64,000 nt of DNA from NCBI GenBank assembly GCA_963789825.1, contig CAWBME010000006.1:310001-374000 (forward strand). Direction: 5' to 3'. Positions within the stretch are counted from its first letter, which is position 1. Each line of letters opens with the position of its first letter. Made by a program: the position numbers and the translations under genes. The notes under the pieces are model-generated. The model saw only the letters and a list, made by a program, of their open reading frames with translations. It did no database searches and was not told the origin of the DNA. Source of the DNA: PFL42 sp963789825 (GTDB lineage Bacteria > Chloroflexota > Anaerolineae > Anaerolineales > E44-bin32). Below, piece by piece: positions 36,593 to 44,079 of the stretch.

Positions 36593-36677
36593 TCGCCACT
36601 TGCGTGGCGAGTCCCGCTGCAGCCAGCCGTCCCCGGACGCACTGGCTGGGGCAATCCCGAGGGAAGGAGGTTCCTCC
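36593..36677 (+). promoter_or_regulatory. rpsF 5' leader: candidate S6:S18-binding element and SD-sequestering hairpin
   Basis: A first hairpin pairs TCGCCAC (36593-36599) with GTGGCGA (36604-36610). A second pairs CAGCCAG (36620-36626) with CTGGCTG (36642-36648) and holds an unpaired CCG (36627-36629) beside an inner GGAC; a CCG in such a position is the feature recognised by the S6:S18 complex in rpsF leaders of other bacteria. Just before the ATG, GGAGG (36666-36670) can fold on CCTCC (36673-36677), hiding the ribosome site. Autoregulation is inferred. Confidence 0.5.
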
Positions 36678-36968
36678 ATGCGCAACTATGAGATCGCGTA
36701 TATCGCTGATCCGGATCTCGACGAAGCTTCGCTGACTGCTTTGGAAGAGAAAGTCAAGGGTTGGGTGGAAGCCGCCGGCGGCGCGGTGGTCAAGGTTGAC
36801 CGCTGGGGCAAGCGTCGGATGGCGTACCCAATCCGCAAGCGCCGCGATGGCGTGTACACCTTTGTCTTTACCAACATGCCGCCGCAGGCCGTGCTCCCGA
36901 TTGAGTCCAATCTGCGGCTGACCGAGCAGGTCCTGCGTTTCCTGCTCACCAGCGAGTTGCCGAGCTGA
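36678..36968 (+). CDS. rpsF: 30S ribosomal protein S6
   Basis: A 96-residue protein. MRNYEIAYIADPDLDE at the N-terminus, WGKRRMAYPIRKRRDGVYTFVFT in the middle and the final helix LTEQVLRFLLT are standard for S6, which binds 16S rRNA with S18 in the small-subunit platform. The start is set by GGAAGGAGG at 36662-36670. It is followed by ssb and rpsR in the usual bacterial order. Confidence 0.96.
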   Translation: MRNYEIAYIADPDLDEASLTALEEKVKGWVEAAGGAVVKVDRWGKRRMAYPIRKRRDGVYTFVFTNMPPQAVLPIESNLRLTEQVLRFLLTSELPS

Positions 36969-36999
36969 CGCCTGCCTGCCTCCCGAAGCGGAGGGTGCA

Positions 37000-37395
37000 A
37001 TGACGCGCGGATTGAACAAGGTCATGATCATCGGCCACCTGGGCCGGGATCCGGAGATGCGCTTCACCCCGTCGGGCCGCCCGGTGGCGACCTTCACCGT
37101 GGCGACCACCCGGTCTTGGCACTCCGCCAGCGGAGAACGCCACGAAGAGACGGAGTGGTTCAACGTCGTGGCGTGGGGCAGCTTGGCCGAGATCTGTAGC
37201 CAGCATCTGACGCGCGGGCAGCAGGCCTACGTGGAAGGGCGGATGCAGACGCGTCGCTGGGAAGACGCCGAGGGAAACAAGCACATGGCGACCGAGCTGG
37301 TCGCCAAGGAGATCATCATCTTGAGCGAGCGGCGGGAAGCGGCAGGAGCTGCCTTCGTTGCCGCGGCGAACGATGAAGAGGGTTACCCGTTGTGA
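37000..37395 (+). CDS. ssb: Single-stranded DNA-binding protein
   Basis: A 131-residue OB-fold protein. NKVMIIGHLGRDPEMRFTPSGRPVATFTVAT and EWFNVVAWGSLAEICSQHL followed by GQQAYVEGRMQTRRWED are typical of bacterial SSB. The tail is short and lacks the acidic DDDIPF end that recruits repair proteins in many bacteria (it ends DEEGYPL), so partner binding may differ, or a second SSB may exist. Encoded between rpsF and rpsR. Confidence 0.95.
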   Translation: MTRGLNKVMIIGHLGRDPEMRFTPSGRPVATFTVATTRSWHSASGERHEETEWFNVVAWGSLAEICSQHLTRGQQAYVEGRMQTRRWEDAEGNKHMATELVAKEIIILSERREAAGAAFVAAANDEEGYPL

Positions 37396-37436
37396 GCCCG
37401 CACCGGGTGGATGACGGGATCGAAGGAGCGTGAGTG

Positions 37437-37733
37437 GTGAGTGAGTATGGTTCGAACGAGCGAGGGGAATCCCAGGAGTCTTCCGGCGGCGAACGCGGCG
37501 GGCGCAGGCGCTTCATCCGCAAGCCGCGCGTCTGCCAGTTCTGCGCCGAGCGCGCCAAGTCGATCGACCACAAGTCGGTCGAGGTGTTGAAGCGGTACGT
37601 GACCGAGCAGGGGCGTATTCGGACACGCCGCGATAGTGGAACCTGCGCCCGGCACCAGCGCATACTGGCCAGGGCGGTGAAGCGCTCGCGCCACCTGGCG
37701 CTGCTTCCGTTCCGCGCCGAGCGATTCCGCTAG
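37437..37733 (+). CDS. rpsR: 30S ribosomal protein S18
   Basis: A 98-residue protein with an extra hydrophilic N-terminal stretch of about 30 residues before the S18 core (VCQFCAERAKSIDHKSVEVL and KRYVTEQGRIRTRR, then LARAVKRSRHLALLPF). The CxxC in CQFC suggests a zinc-binding form. GTG 37437 is 8 nt after AGGAG (37424-37428); GTG 37434 directly before it is also possible. The usual downstream rplI is missing here. Confidence 0.93.
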   Translation: MSEYGSNERGESQESSGGERGGRRRFIRKPRVCQFCAERAKSIDHKSVEVLKRYVTEQGRIRTRRDSGTCARHQRILARAVKRSRHLALLPFRAERFR

Positions 37734-37779
37734 CCGAGCCCGGCCTTCCGGTTCGGCCAATTCCCACAGGGCTGAGAAC

Positions 37780-38881
37780 ATGGCAAAGCGTGCGACCACG
37801 GTACCGGTGAACAGGAAGCACCTCGCTCGGGAGCAACGCGAACGCAGGGTGGGGCGCGGGTTGCTGGTTGCACTCGGTGTCACACTGGCCCTGGTGGCTG
37901 GACTGCTGCTGTACGGCTGGTATGACCAGGAAGTGCTCACGCCGGCGCAGCCGGTGGCCAGCGTCAACGGCGTAGAAATCCCTGCCAGCCAGGTTGAAGC
38001 CCGCCTGCGCCTGCTGCTCCTGAGCGGCGGCCAGGCGGAGACGGCCGCGGACTTTGCCCTCAACCAAGCCATCGAAGAGCGGCTGGTCGAAGACGAGTTC
38101 CTTCGCCGCGGGCTGGCGGTATCGGAGGACGAGGTGCAGCAGGCGCTGTGGCAGGCCTTCGGCTACTACCCCGACGGAACGCCGACGCCGCGCCCCAGCC
38201 TCACTCCCGATCCCACCGCACAGGCGCTGCTGAACCTGGCGGCGACCGCCGCTCCGGCCGCCACGGTGTCCGCTGCGCCGACCGCAACCAGCATCCCCTT
38301 GCCAGAGCCCACGCCGATGACCGAGGCGGGCTATCAGGCGGCGATGAAGGACTACCTGCAGGCTGCCGGGATCGCCGAAAAGGATCTGCGTGGTGTGATC
38401 CGAGCTTCGCTGATCCGGGGAAAGCTGGAAGAAGTGATGCAGGGAGACGTCTCGCGCCAGCAGGAGCAGACGCTGGCGCGTCACATTCTGGTCCAGACGC
38501 GAAGTCGAGGCGCAGATCATCCTGAAGCGGCTTGAGGGCGGAGAGAGTTGGGAGACGCTGGCGGCCGAGCTGTCCCTGGACGACTCGAACAAGGACCGGG
38601 GCGGGGACCTGGGATGGTTCGGCAGGAACGCCATGACGCCGGCCTTCGAAGAGGCCGCCTTCGCCGGTGAGGTGGGCAGCGTCGTCGGCCCAGTGCAAAC
38701 CCCGTTTGGCTGGCACCTGATCGATATCCAGGATCGGGAGCTGCGCACGTTGGACGAATTCGACTATCAGCTTGCCTCCAGGGCGGCGTTCTCTGCCTGG
38801 CTCGATGACCAGCGCACGGCGGCCGAGCTGGACATCCCGGATGACTGGCGCACCCGCTTACTCGGGCTGTTCGAGGGCTAG
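37780..38881 (+). CDS. Membrane-anchored parvulin-type peptidyl-prolyl isomerase (PpiC/SurA-like; one frame break)
   Basis: About 366 residues when joined. A signal-anchor helix (about 28-48) is followed by a SurA-N-like helical domain (SVNGVEIPASQVEARLRLLLL), a Pro/Thr/Ala-rich linker and a C-terminal rotamase domain (ARHILVQT, then GGESWETLAAELSLDDSNKDRGGDLGWFGR, FGWHLIDIQDRE). The frame breaks near 38497: removing one base after CAGACG gives HILVQTEVEAQIILKRLE. It would help fold exported proteins on the outer face of the membrane. It lies 46 bp after rpsR. Confidence 0.85.
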
Positions 38882-38927
38882 CCAGCGCTGATCTCGCCCC
38901 TGCAACCGCGGCGCTCCCCGGCCCTCC

Positions 38928-38957
38928 TTGAAGCAGCCTTCGAGGAGGGCTTATACT
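38928..38957 (+). promoter_or_regulatory. Promoter of the relA/spoT gene
   Basis: TTGAAG (38928-38933), 18-bp spacer, TATACT (38952-38957); the -10 ends 19 nt before ATG 38977, giving a leader of about 12 nt. Confidence 0.65.
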
Positions 38958-38976
38958 CCTCGGCGCTGGTGGAAGC

Positions 38977-41148
38977 ATGGACCTCAATGGGCTGCTGAAG
39001 ACTCTCCCTGAGAGCACAAGCCCAATCGATCGAGATCTGATCGTGCGGGCCTATCAGGTCGCCGAGAAGGCCCACGCCGGGCAGGTGCGGGCGTCTGGTG
39101 AACCGCACATCCGTCACTGCTTGGCGGTGGCCGGCATCCTGTCCGAGCTGGGGGCACCGCCGGCGGCGATTGCGGCCGGGTTGCTTCACGACACGGTCGA
39201 AGACACCCCTCTCACGCTCAAAGACATCGAACGCGAATTCGGCGGCGAGGTCGCCCGGCTGGTGGACGGCGTGACCAAGCTGACACAGCTTCCGCGCGTC
39301 AGGGGCCGCGGTGAGCGCGAGGCGGGCGGCAGGCCGGCGCGCGACGCCGACCTCGCCAAGGAGACGCTGCGCAAGACCTTCCTGGCAATGGGTGATGACG
39401 TGCGGGTTGTGGTGATCAAGCTGGCCGACCGGCTGCACAACATGCGCACCCTGCGCCATCTGCCGGCTGAGAAGCGCCGGCGCATCGCCGAGGAGACGCG
39501 CGAGATCTTCGCCCCCCTGGCCAGCCGGCTCGGCATCTGGCAGATGAAATGGGAATTGGAGGACCTGAGCTTCCGCTACATCCAGCCGGAGAAGTTCAAG
39601 GAGATATCCCAGCTCGTTTCGACGCAGCGCGAGTCGCGGGAGCGGGAAGTATCCAAGATCGACCAGCGGCTGCGCGAGGTGTTGACCCAGGGCGGGATCG
39701 AGGCGGAGGTCAGCGGTCGCCCCAAGCACCTGTACTCGATCTACCGCAAGATGGACCGCAAGGAAGTTGCCTTCGACCAGGTGTTCGACGTGCGCGGTGT
39801 CAGGATCGTGGTCGCCCGCACGGCCGATTGTTACCAGGCGCTGGGTGTGATCCACAGCCACTGGAAGCCGGTCCCCGGGACTTTCGACGACTACATTGCC
39901 ACCCCCAAGGACAACTTCTATCAGTCGCTGCACACCGCAGTGATCTACGATGACGGCAAGACCCTCGAAGTGCAGATCCGCACGCCGGAGATGCACGAAA
40001 ACGCCGAGTACGGGATCGCCGCCCACTGGCGGTACAAGGAAGGCCGGCGGAGGGACGACGGCTTCGAGCAGCGCATCAATTGGTTGCGCCGGTTGATGGA
40101 TTGGCGGCAAGACGTCGACGATGCCTCCGACTTCGTCGATGCCATGAAGACCGAGGTCTTCGATGACCGGGTGTACGTCTTCAGCCCCAAGGGTGACATC
40201 TTCGACCTGCCGGCCGGATCGACATCGATCGACTTCGCTTACCACGTCCACACCGACATCGGACATCGCTGCCGCGGCGCCAAGGTCAACGGCAAGCTGG
40301 TGACGCTCGACCACAAGCTGCGCACGGGCGACTCGGTTGTCGTGCTTACAGCCAAGCGCGGGGGACCGAGCCGCGACTGGCTGAACCCCAGCCTGGAGAT
40401 GGCGCGCAGCCAGCGGGCGCGCTCGAAGATCCGCCAGTGGTTCAAGCGTCAGGACCGCGAGCAGAACACGGGCCAGGGACGGCTGCTGCTCGACCGCGAG
40501 CTGCGCCGGCTGGGGATCGAGGGCTTGCCCTACGACCAGATCGCCCGCGACCTGGACTTCTCCAGCACGGATGACCTACTGGCTGCCATTGGATGTGGCG
40601 ACATCCATTTAGGCCGCATCCTGCAGAACGTCGTCGCCCGGGAGAGCGAGCAGGTCGACCTGGCGCCCGACCTGGCGGTCGTGGGCTTGCGTCCGACCGC
40701 AGTGGCCAGCGGCGAGATCTCGATTCTGGGCGTTCCCGACCTGTTGACCAACCTGGCGCGATGCTGCAAGCCGGTGCCGGGCGATCCGATCGTGGGCTAC
40801 GTTACGCGAGGGCGTGGTGCGACCATCCACCGACAGGATTGTCCGAATGTCCTGCGCGTCCAGGATCACGAGCGGATCGTGCAGGTGAGCTGGGGGCAGC
40901 CCAAGCAGACCTATCCGGTCTCCGTTCGCTTGCGGGCCTACGACCGTGACGGCCTGATGCGGGACGTCTCCACCCTGGTCTCCAACGAAGGAATCAGCAT
41001 GTCGCAGGTCCACGTCTCGACCAAGAACAGTCTGGCGACCTTCGACCTGGTGATCGGCATCACCGATGTCACCCAGCTCAGCCGGGTGCTCAACCGGCTG
41101 GAAGCGTTGCCCAATGTGCTGGAGGCGCGTCGCTTGCGACCGGGCTAG
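38977..41148 (+). CDS. Bifunctional (p)ppGpp synthetase/hydrolase (RelA/SpoT family)
   Basis: A 723-residue protein with the full Rel domain order: HD hydrolase (IRHCLAVAGILSELG and GLLHDTVEDT, about 45-75), synthetase (SGRPKHLYSIYRKM and FDVRGVRIVVA, with DYIATPKDNFYQSLHTAV), TGS (about 390-450, VYVFSPKGDIFDLPAGS) and a C-terminal ACT domain (VRLRAYDRDGLMRDVS). HD and EDT motifs are intact, so both making and degrading the alarmone are expected. It has its own promoter. Confidence 0.96.
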   Translation: MDLNGLLKTLPESTSPIDRDLIVRAYQVAEKAHAGQVRASGEPHIRHCLAVAGILSELGAPPAAIAAGLLHDTVEDTPLTLKDIEREFGGEVARLVDGVTKLTQLPRVRGRGEREAGGRPARDADLAKETLRKTFLAMGDDVRVVVIKLADRLHNMRTLRHLPAEKRRRIAEETREIFAPLASRLGIWQMKWELEDLSFRYIQPEKFKEISQLVSTQRESREREVSKIDQRLREVLTQGGIEAEVSGRPKHLYSIYRKMDRKEVAFDQVFDVRGVRIVVARTADCYQALGVIHSHWKPVPGTFDDYIATPKDNFYQSLHTAVIYDDGKTLEVQIRTPEMHENAEYGIAAHWRYKEGRRRDDGFEQRINWLRRLMDWRQDVDDASDFVDAMKTEVFDDRVYVFSPKGDIFDLPAGSTSIDFAYHVHTDIGHRCRGAKVNGKLVTLDHKLRTGDSVVVLTAKRGGPSRDWLNPSLEMARSQRARSKIRQWFKRQDREQNTGQGRLLLDRELRRLGIEGLPYDQIARDLDFSSTDDLLAAIGCGDIHLGRILQNVVARESEQVDLAPDLAVVGLRPTAVASGEISILGVPDLLTNLARCCKPVPGDPIVGYVTRGRGATIHRQDCPNVLRVQDHERIVQVSWGQPKQTYPVSVRLRAYDRDGLMRDVSTLVSNEGISMSQVHVSTKNSLATFDLVIGITDVTQLSRVLNRLEALPNVLEARRLRPG

Positions 41149-41166
41149 CCGGGCAGGTGGGGATGG

Positions 41167-41172
41167 TATAAT
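41167..41172 (+). promoter_or_regulatory. Putative -10 box upstream of moeA
   Basis: A perfect TATAAT lies 36 nt before ATG 41209, just after the relA/spoT stop. No good -35 is found at 16-18 bp. Confidence 0.5.
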
Positions 41173-41208
41173 CCCGCCGCTTTTCGCCCGGGGGCCAGCC
41201 ATTTGCCC

Positions 41209-42483
41209 ATGATCAGCGTCGAACAAGCTGTCGAGCGGATCCTGATGGATCTGCAGCCCCTGCCGCCTGAGGCTGTGCCGCTGGGCGCCGCGCTGGGCAG
41301 GGTGTTGGCTGAAGAGGCACGCGCCCTGTTCGATCTTCCGCCGTTCGCCAATTCGGCGATGGATGGTTACGCCGTGCGGGCCGCTGACACAGCGGCTGCC
41401 TCGGAGCGGCATCCTGTGCGTCTGCAGGTTGTCGGCGATATCGCGGCGGGGGCACACGTGCTGCCTGAGCTGATCGATGGACAGGCGGCGCGGATCACAA
41501 CCGGTGCGCCGCTTCCACCCGCCGCCGACGCTGTCGTCCCCGTCGAGCACACGTCAGAGGCCGGCGACATGTCCGGCAGTCGGTTGGCGTCGCAGGTGGA
41601 TGTGCTGCAGCCAGCCGCGCCAGGTGCTTACGTACGCCGGCGTGGGACTGATGTTAGCGCAGGTTCGCTGGCGGTTGAGGCGGGGACGGTGCTCCGGCCG
41701 GCAGAGATCGGCCTGCTGGCGGCGCTGGGCGTGGCTGCGCCGCGCGTGCACCGCCAGGCGTTGGCCGGAGTGCTCTCGACTGGCAGCGAGCTGGTTTCAG
41801 CCGAGAGGCCCCTGGAACCTGGGCGTGTCCACGACGCGAACGGACCGGCACTGACGGCCGCCGTGCAATCCGCAGGCGGGCGGGTGTTGGCACTGGGGAT
41901 TGCCCCGGATGACCCTCTGGCGGTGGCCGAGGCGCTCGATCGAGCGGTGGAGCAGGGGGTCGATCTGCTGGTCACGTCCGCCGGAGTGAGCGTCGGGGCG
42001 CGTGACTATGTGCGAACGGCGCTGGAGCGCCACGGATCGCTGGAGTTCTGGAAGGTGAACATGCGGCCGGGGAAGCCTCTGGTGTGGGGTTCCTATCGCC
42101 ACGTCCCGTTCTTCGGCTTGCCAGGGAACCCGGTCTCGGCACAGGTTGGGTTTGAGATCTTCGTCCGCCCGGCGTTGCTGCGGCTGGCGGGCGCCCGCAG
42201 CCTGCAGGTCGGGAGGCTGGCAGTGCGCATGCTGCAGCCGGCAAACTCCGACGGGCGCGAGAGCTACCTGAGAGCACTTGTGCGCCGCTCGGGCGCGGGC
42301 TTTGTGGCCGAACTCACCGGAGAGCAAGGATCGGGCGTGAGCTCATCCATGGTTCGGGCAAATGCGCTGGTGATCTTGCCGGCCGGTGTGACTCGAGTTC
42401 GAGCCAGGCACTACCCTGGAAGCGCTGCCGATGGCAGGCTTCTGGGAGCACACACTGTGAGGAGTGCTACGAGAGATGGATGA
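41209..42483 (+). CDS. moeA: Molybdopterin molybdenumtransferase MoeA
   Basis: A 424-residue protein that inserts molybdate into adenylylated molybdopterin. Conserved segments are LPPFANSAMDGYAVRA (about 42-57), the MoeA domain II region with ARITTGAPLPPAADAVVPVEHT, the nucleotide-handling VLSTGSELV and SAGVSVGARDYVR, then FWKVNMRPGKPLVWG and FGLPGNPVSAQVGFEIFVRPAL. The C-terminal domain IV is complete. The VKOR gene begins inside its last codons, so the two are coupled. No other molybdopterin gene lies in the window. Confidence 0.94.
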   Translation: MISVEQAVERILMDLQPLPPEAVPLGAALGRVLAEEARALFDLPPFANSAMDGYAVRAADTAAASERHPVRLQVVGDIAAGAHVLPELIDGQAARITTGAPLPPAADAVVPVEHTSEAGDMSGSRLASQVDVLQPAAPGAYVRRRGTDVSAGSLAVEAGTVLRPAEIGLLAALGVAAPRVHRQALAGVLSTGSELVSAERPLEPGRVHDANGPALTAAVQSAGGRVLALGIAPDDPLAVAEALDRAVEQGVDLLVTSAGVSVGARDYVRTALERHGSLEFWKVNMRPGKPLVWGSYRHVPFFGLPGNPVSAQVGFEIFVRPALLRLAGARSLQVGRLAVRMLQPANSDGRESYLRALVRRSGAGFVAELTGEQGSGVSSSMVRANALVILPAGVTRVRARHYPGSAADGRLLGAHTVRSATRDG

Positions 42484-42946
42484 GCCGCGCGCTCGGATCG
42501 GGCCGCCTCGAGCTCGGTGGGGATGGACGGAGACCACCACAGCCGTGTTGGCCGTTGTCGGACTGCTGGACAGCCTGTATCTGGCTTGGATCAAGTTGAC
42601 CAGCAACACGGCCGCCTGCGCCGGGATCGGCGATTGTGATGCGGTCAACAGCAGTCGCTATGCCGAGGTGGCCGGGATCCCGATTGGGCTGATCGGCGTC
42701 GCAGGCTATCTGGCGATCCTGGCTGCGCTTGCCGCCGAGCGGCGCTGGCCAGCGTCGGCGTGGACCCTGCGTCTGGGCATCTTCGGAATGGCTCTGGCAG
42801 GTACGCTATACTCTGCCTACCTGACCTACATTGAAGTGGCCGTGCTGCACGCCGTGTGCCCATTCTGCGTTGTATCGGCGGTGTGTATGGTCGGGATCTT
42901 GATCCTCAGCGTCCTGCGCCTCCGGGCTGCAGATGCGGAAGCCTAG
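42476..42946 (+). CDS. Vitamin K epoxide reductase (VKOR) family protein
   Basis: A 156-residue membrane protein with four helices. It has the paired loop cysteines C...C in ACAGIGDCDAVNSSRYAEV and the catalytic CPFC motif near the fourth helix (AVCPFCVVSAVCMVG). Bacterial VKOR re-oxidises a DsbA-like thiol oxidase using quinone, so it drives disulfide formation in exported proteins. No thioredoxin domain is fused to it. ATG 42476 overlaps the moeA stop by 8 nt; GTG 42464 is less likely because it sits on the GGAG site. Confidence 0.9.
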   Translation: MDEPRARIGPPRARWGWTETTTAVLAVVGLLDSLYLAWIKLTSNTAACAGIGDCDAVNSSRYAEVAGIPIGLIGVAGYLAILAALAAERRWPASAWTLRLGIFGMALAGTLYSAYLTYIEVAVLHAVCPFCVVSAVCMVGILILSVLRLRAADAEA

Positions 42947-42961
42947 CAGGAGACAGCCAAG

Positions 42962-43198
42962 ATGCCGCGTATCCGATGCCGATATGTAGACTGCGTTTTC
43001 CTGGAGAATGGCTACTGCGGAGCGGCGGCAGTCGAGATCGATCCGGACGAGGGGTGCGTCACCTACTCCCACATCGATGATGTCCCGGCCGAGGACGAAT
43101 GGGATGAGGAGGAGATCGAGGAGCTGTGGGAGGAGGAAGAGGAAGATCTGTACGCCGACGAAGAAGAGGCCGACGAAACCGAAGAAGATGAAGAGTGA
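42962..43198 (+). CDS. Small four-cysteine protein with poly-acidic tail (DUF1540-like N-terminus)
   Basis: A 78-residue protein. Residues 1-38 contain four cysteines (C6, C11, C19, C32) in the order C-x4-C-x7-C-x12-C with a GYCGA and EGCVTY context similar to DUF1540 zinc or metal-binding modules. Residues 39-78 are almost all Glu and Asp with a few Trp, Tyr and Leu. A ribosome site AGGAGA lies 9 nt upstream, and an intrinsic terminator follows, so it is a real gene closing the moeA-VKOR unit. Function unknown; metal binding is inferred from the cysteines. Confidence 0.75.
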   Translation: MPRIRCRYVDCVFLENGYCGAAAVEIDPDEGCVTYSHIDDVPAEDEWDEEEIEELWEEEEEDLYADEEEADETEEDEE

Positions 43199-43254
43199 AT
43201 CCAGAGGAGTGGACCCGAGGCAGGGCCCGCTCCAAGAACGGCCGCTGGCACGGC

Positions 43255-43285
43255 GAAGGCGCACCGAGGTGCGCCTTCTTCTTTG
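43255..43285. terminator. Intrinsic terminator between convergent units
   Basis: GAAGGCGCAC / GTGCGCCTTC with loop CGAG (43255-43278) followed by TTCTTTGTCGTT. The stem is perfect and could also stop the S1 gene arriving from the other strand. Confidence 0.8.
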
Positions 43286-43312
43286 TCGTTGAAGAGTGGG
43301 AGTCGGCTAGGT

Positions 43313-44027
43313 TCAGTGCACGCGGTGCTTGAGCGTGCGCGCCAGGATGTCTTCCTGTTCGCCGCGCCCCTTCTTGCCTTCCGTGCGCGAGGTCTCATCG
43401 GAGGCGAGCGTGGCGGACTCGGGAGCCTGCATCGCTCGCCGGAAGGCGACCTCCATCGAGGTGGCCATCGTCTCTGATTCTTCCTCGTCCTCTTCGCCCG
43501 CGATCTCCTCGACCGCCAGCTGCTTGAGACTGAGGCGGATCTGCCGCTTCTGCTGGTCCACTTCCACCACGCGGGCGGTGACCTCGTCACCGGGATGCAG
43601 GATCTCCGTGGGATTGGAGACGTAGCCTTCGCTCATCTCGCTGACATGGATCATCCCCGCCCGCTCTGCGCCGAAGTCGACAAAAGCCCCGTAACGCTCG
43701 AGCTTGACCACCTTGCCGGTCACCTGCATGCCCGGCTGGATGTCTTTCCACTTCAGCCGAAGCGGGGGAACCATCGTCAGCTCGAGCCGCTGGCCATTCG
43801 GATCGACGGTGACCACCCAGACTTCAACCTGCTGACCCAGACTCGCCACGTCCTCGACGCGCTTGACTTTGTGGGCGGAGAGCCGCGAGATGTGTACCAG
43901 CCCCGGTACCTCGGCTCCGACATCGACAAAGGCGCCAAACAGCTCGATCCGGGTCACGCTGCCGTTCAAGGCCTGACCGGGTGCGAGGTTGGCGAGAGGG
44001 TTCTGGGCGAGGGGAGTTCTCAGACAT
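43313..44027 (-). CDS. S1 RNA-binding domain protein, two S1 repeats (probable early frame break)
   Basis: About 237 residues. Two S1 domains are visible: NGSVTRIELFGAFVDVGAE (first) and GKVVKLERYGAFVDFGAE with GMIHVSEMSEGYVSNP (second), followed by an acidic, low-complexity tail. Such proteins bind mRNA or ribosomes; the role is unknown. The domain frame has no good start, but a start at 44027 (MSENSP) with AGGTG upstream enters the right frame if one C is removed from the CCCC run near 44015, giving NSLAQNPLANLAPGQ. A -10 box TAGAAT (minus, 44076-44071) supports that start. Without the correction TTG 43969 would truncate the first domain. Confidence 0.75.
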
Positions 44028-44079
44028 GCGTCACCTGGTGCAGCGGGATTGGGTTGCGTGCAGGAGCGTCATTCTACCA

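Noticed and set aside
38878..40314. A 478-codon minus-strand open frame opposite the relA/spoT gene
   Set aside because: The coding strand carries the full Rel domain order with its own promoter; the reverse reading has no motif or start signal.
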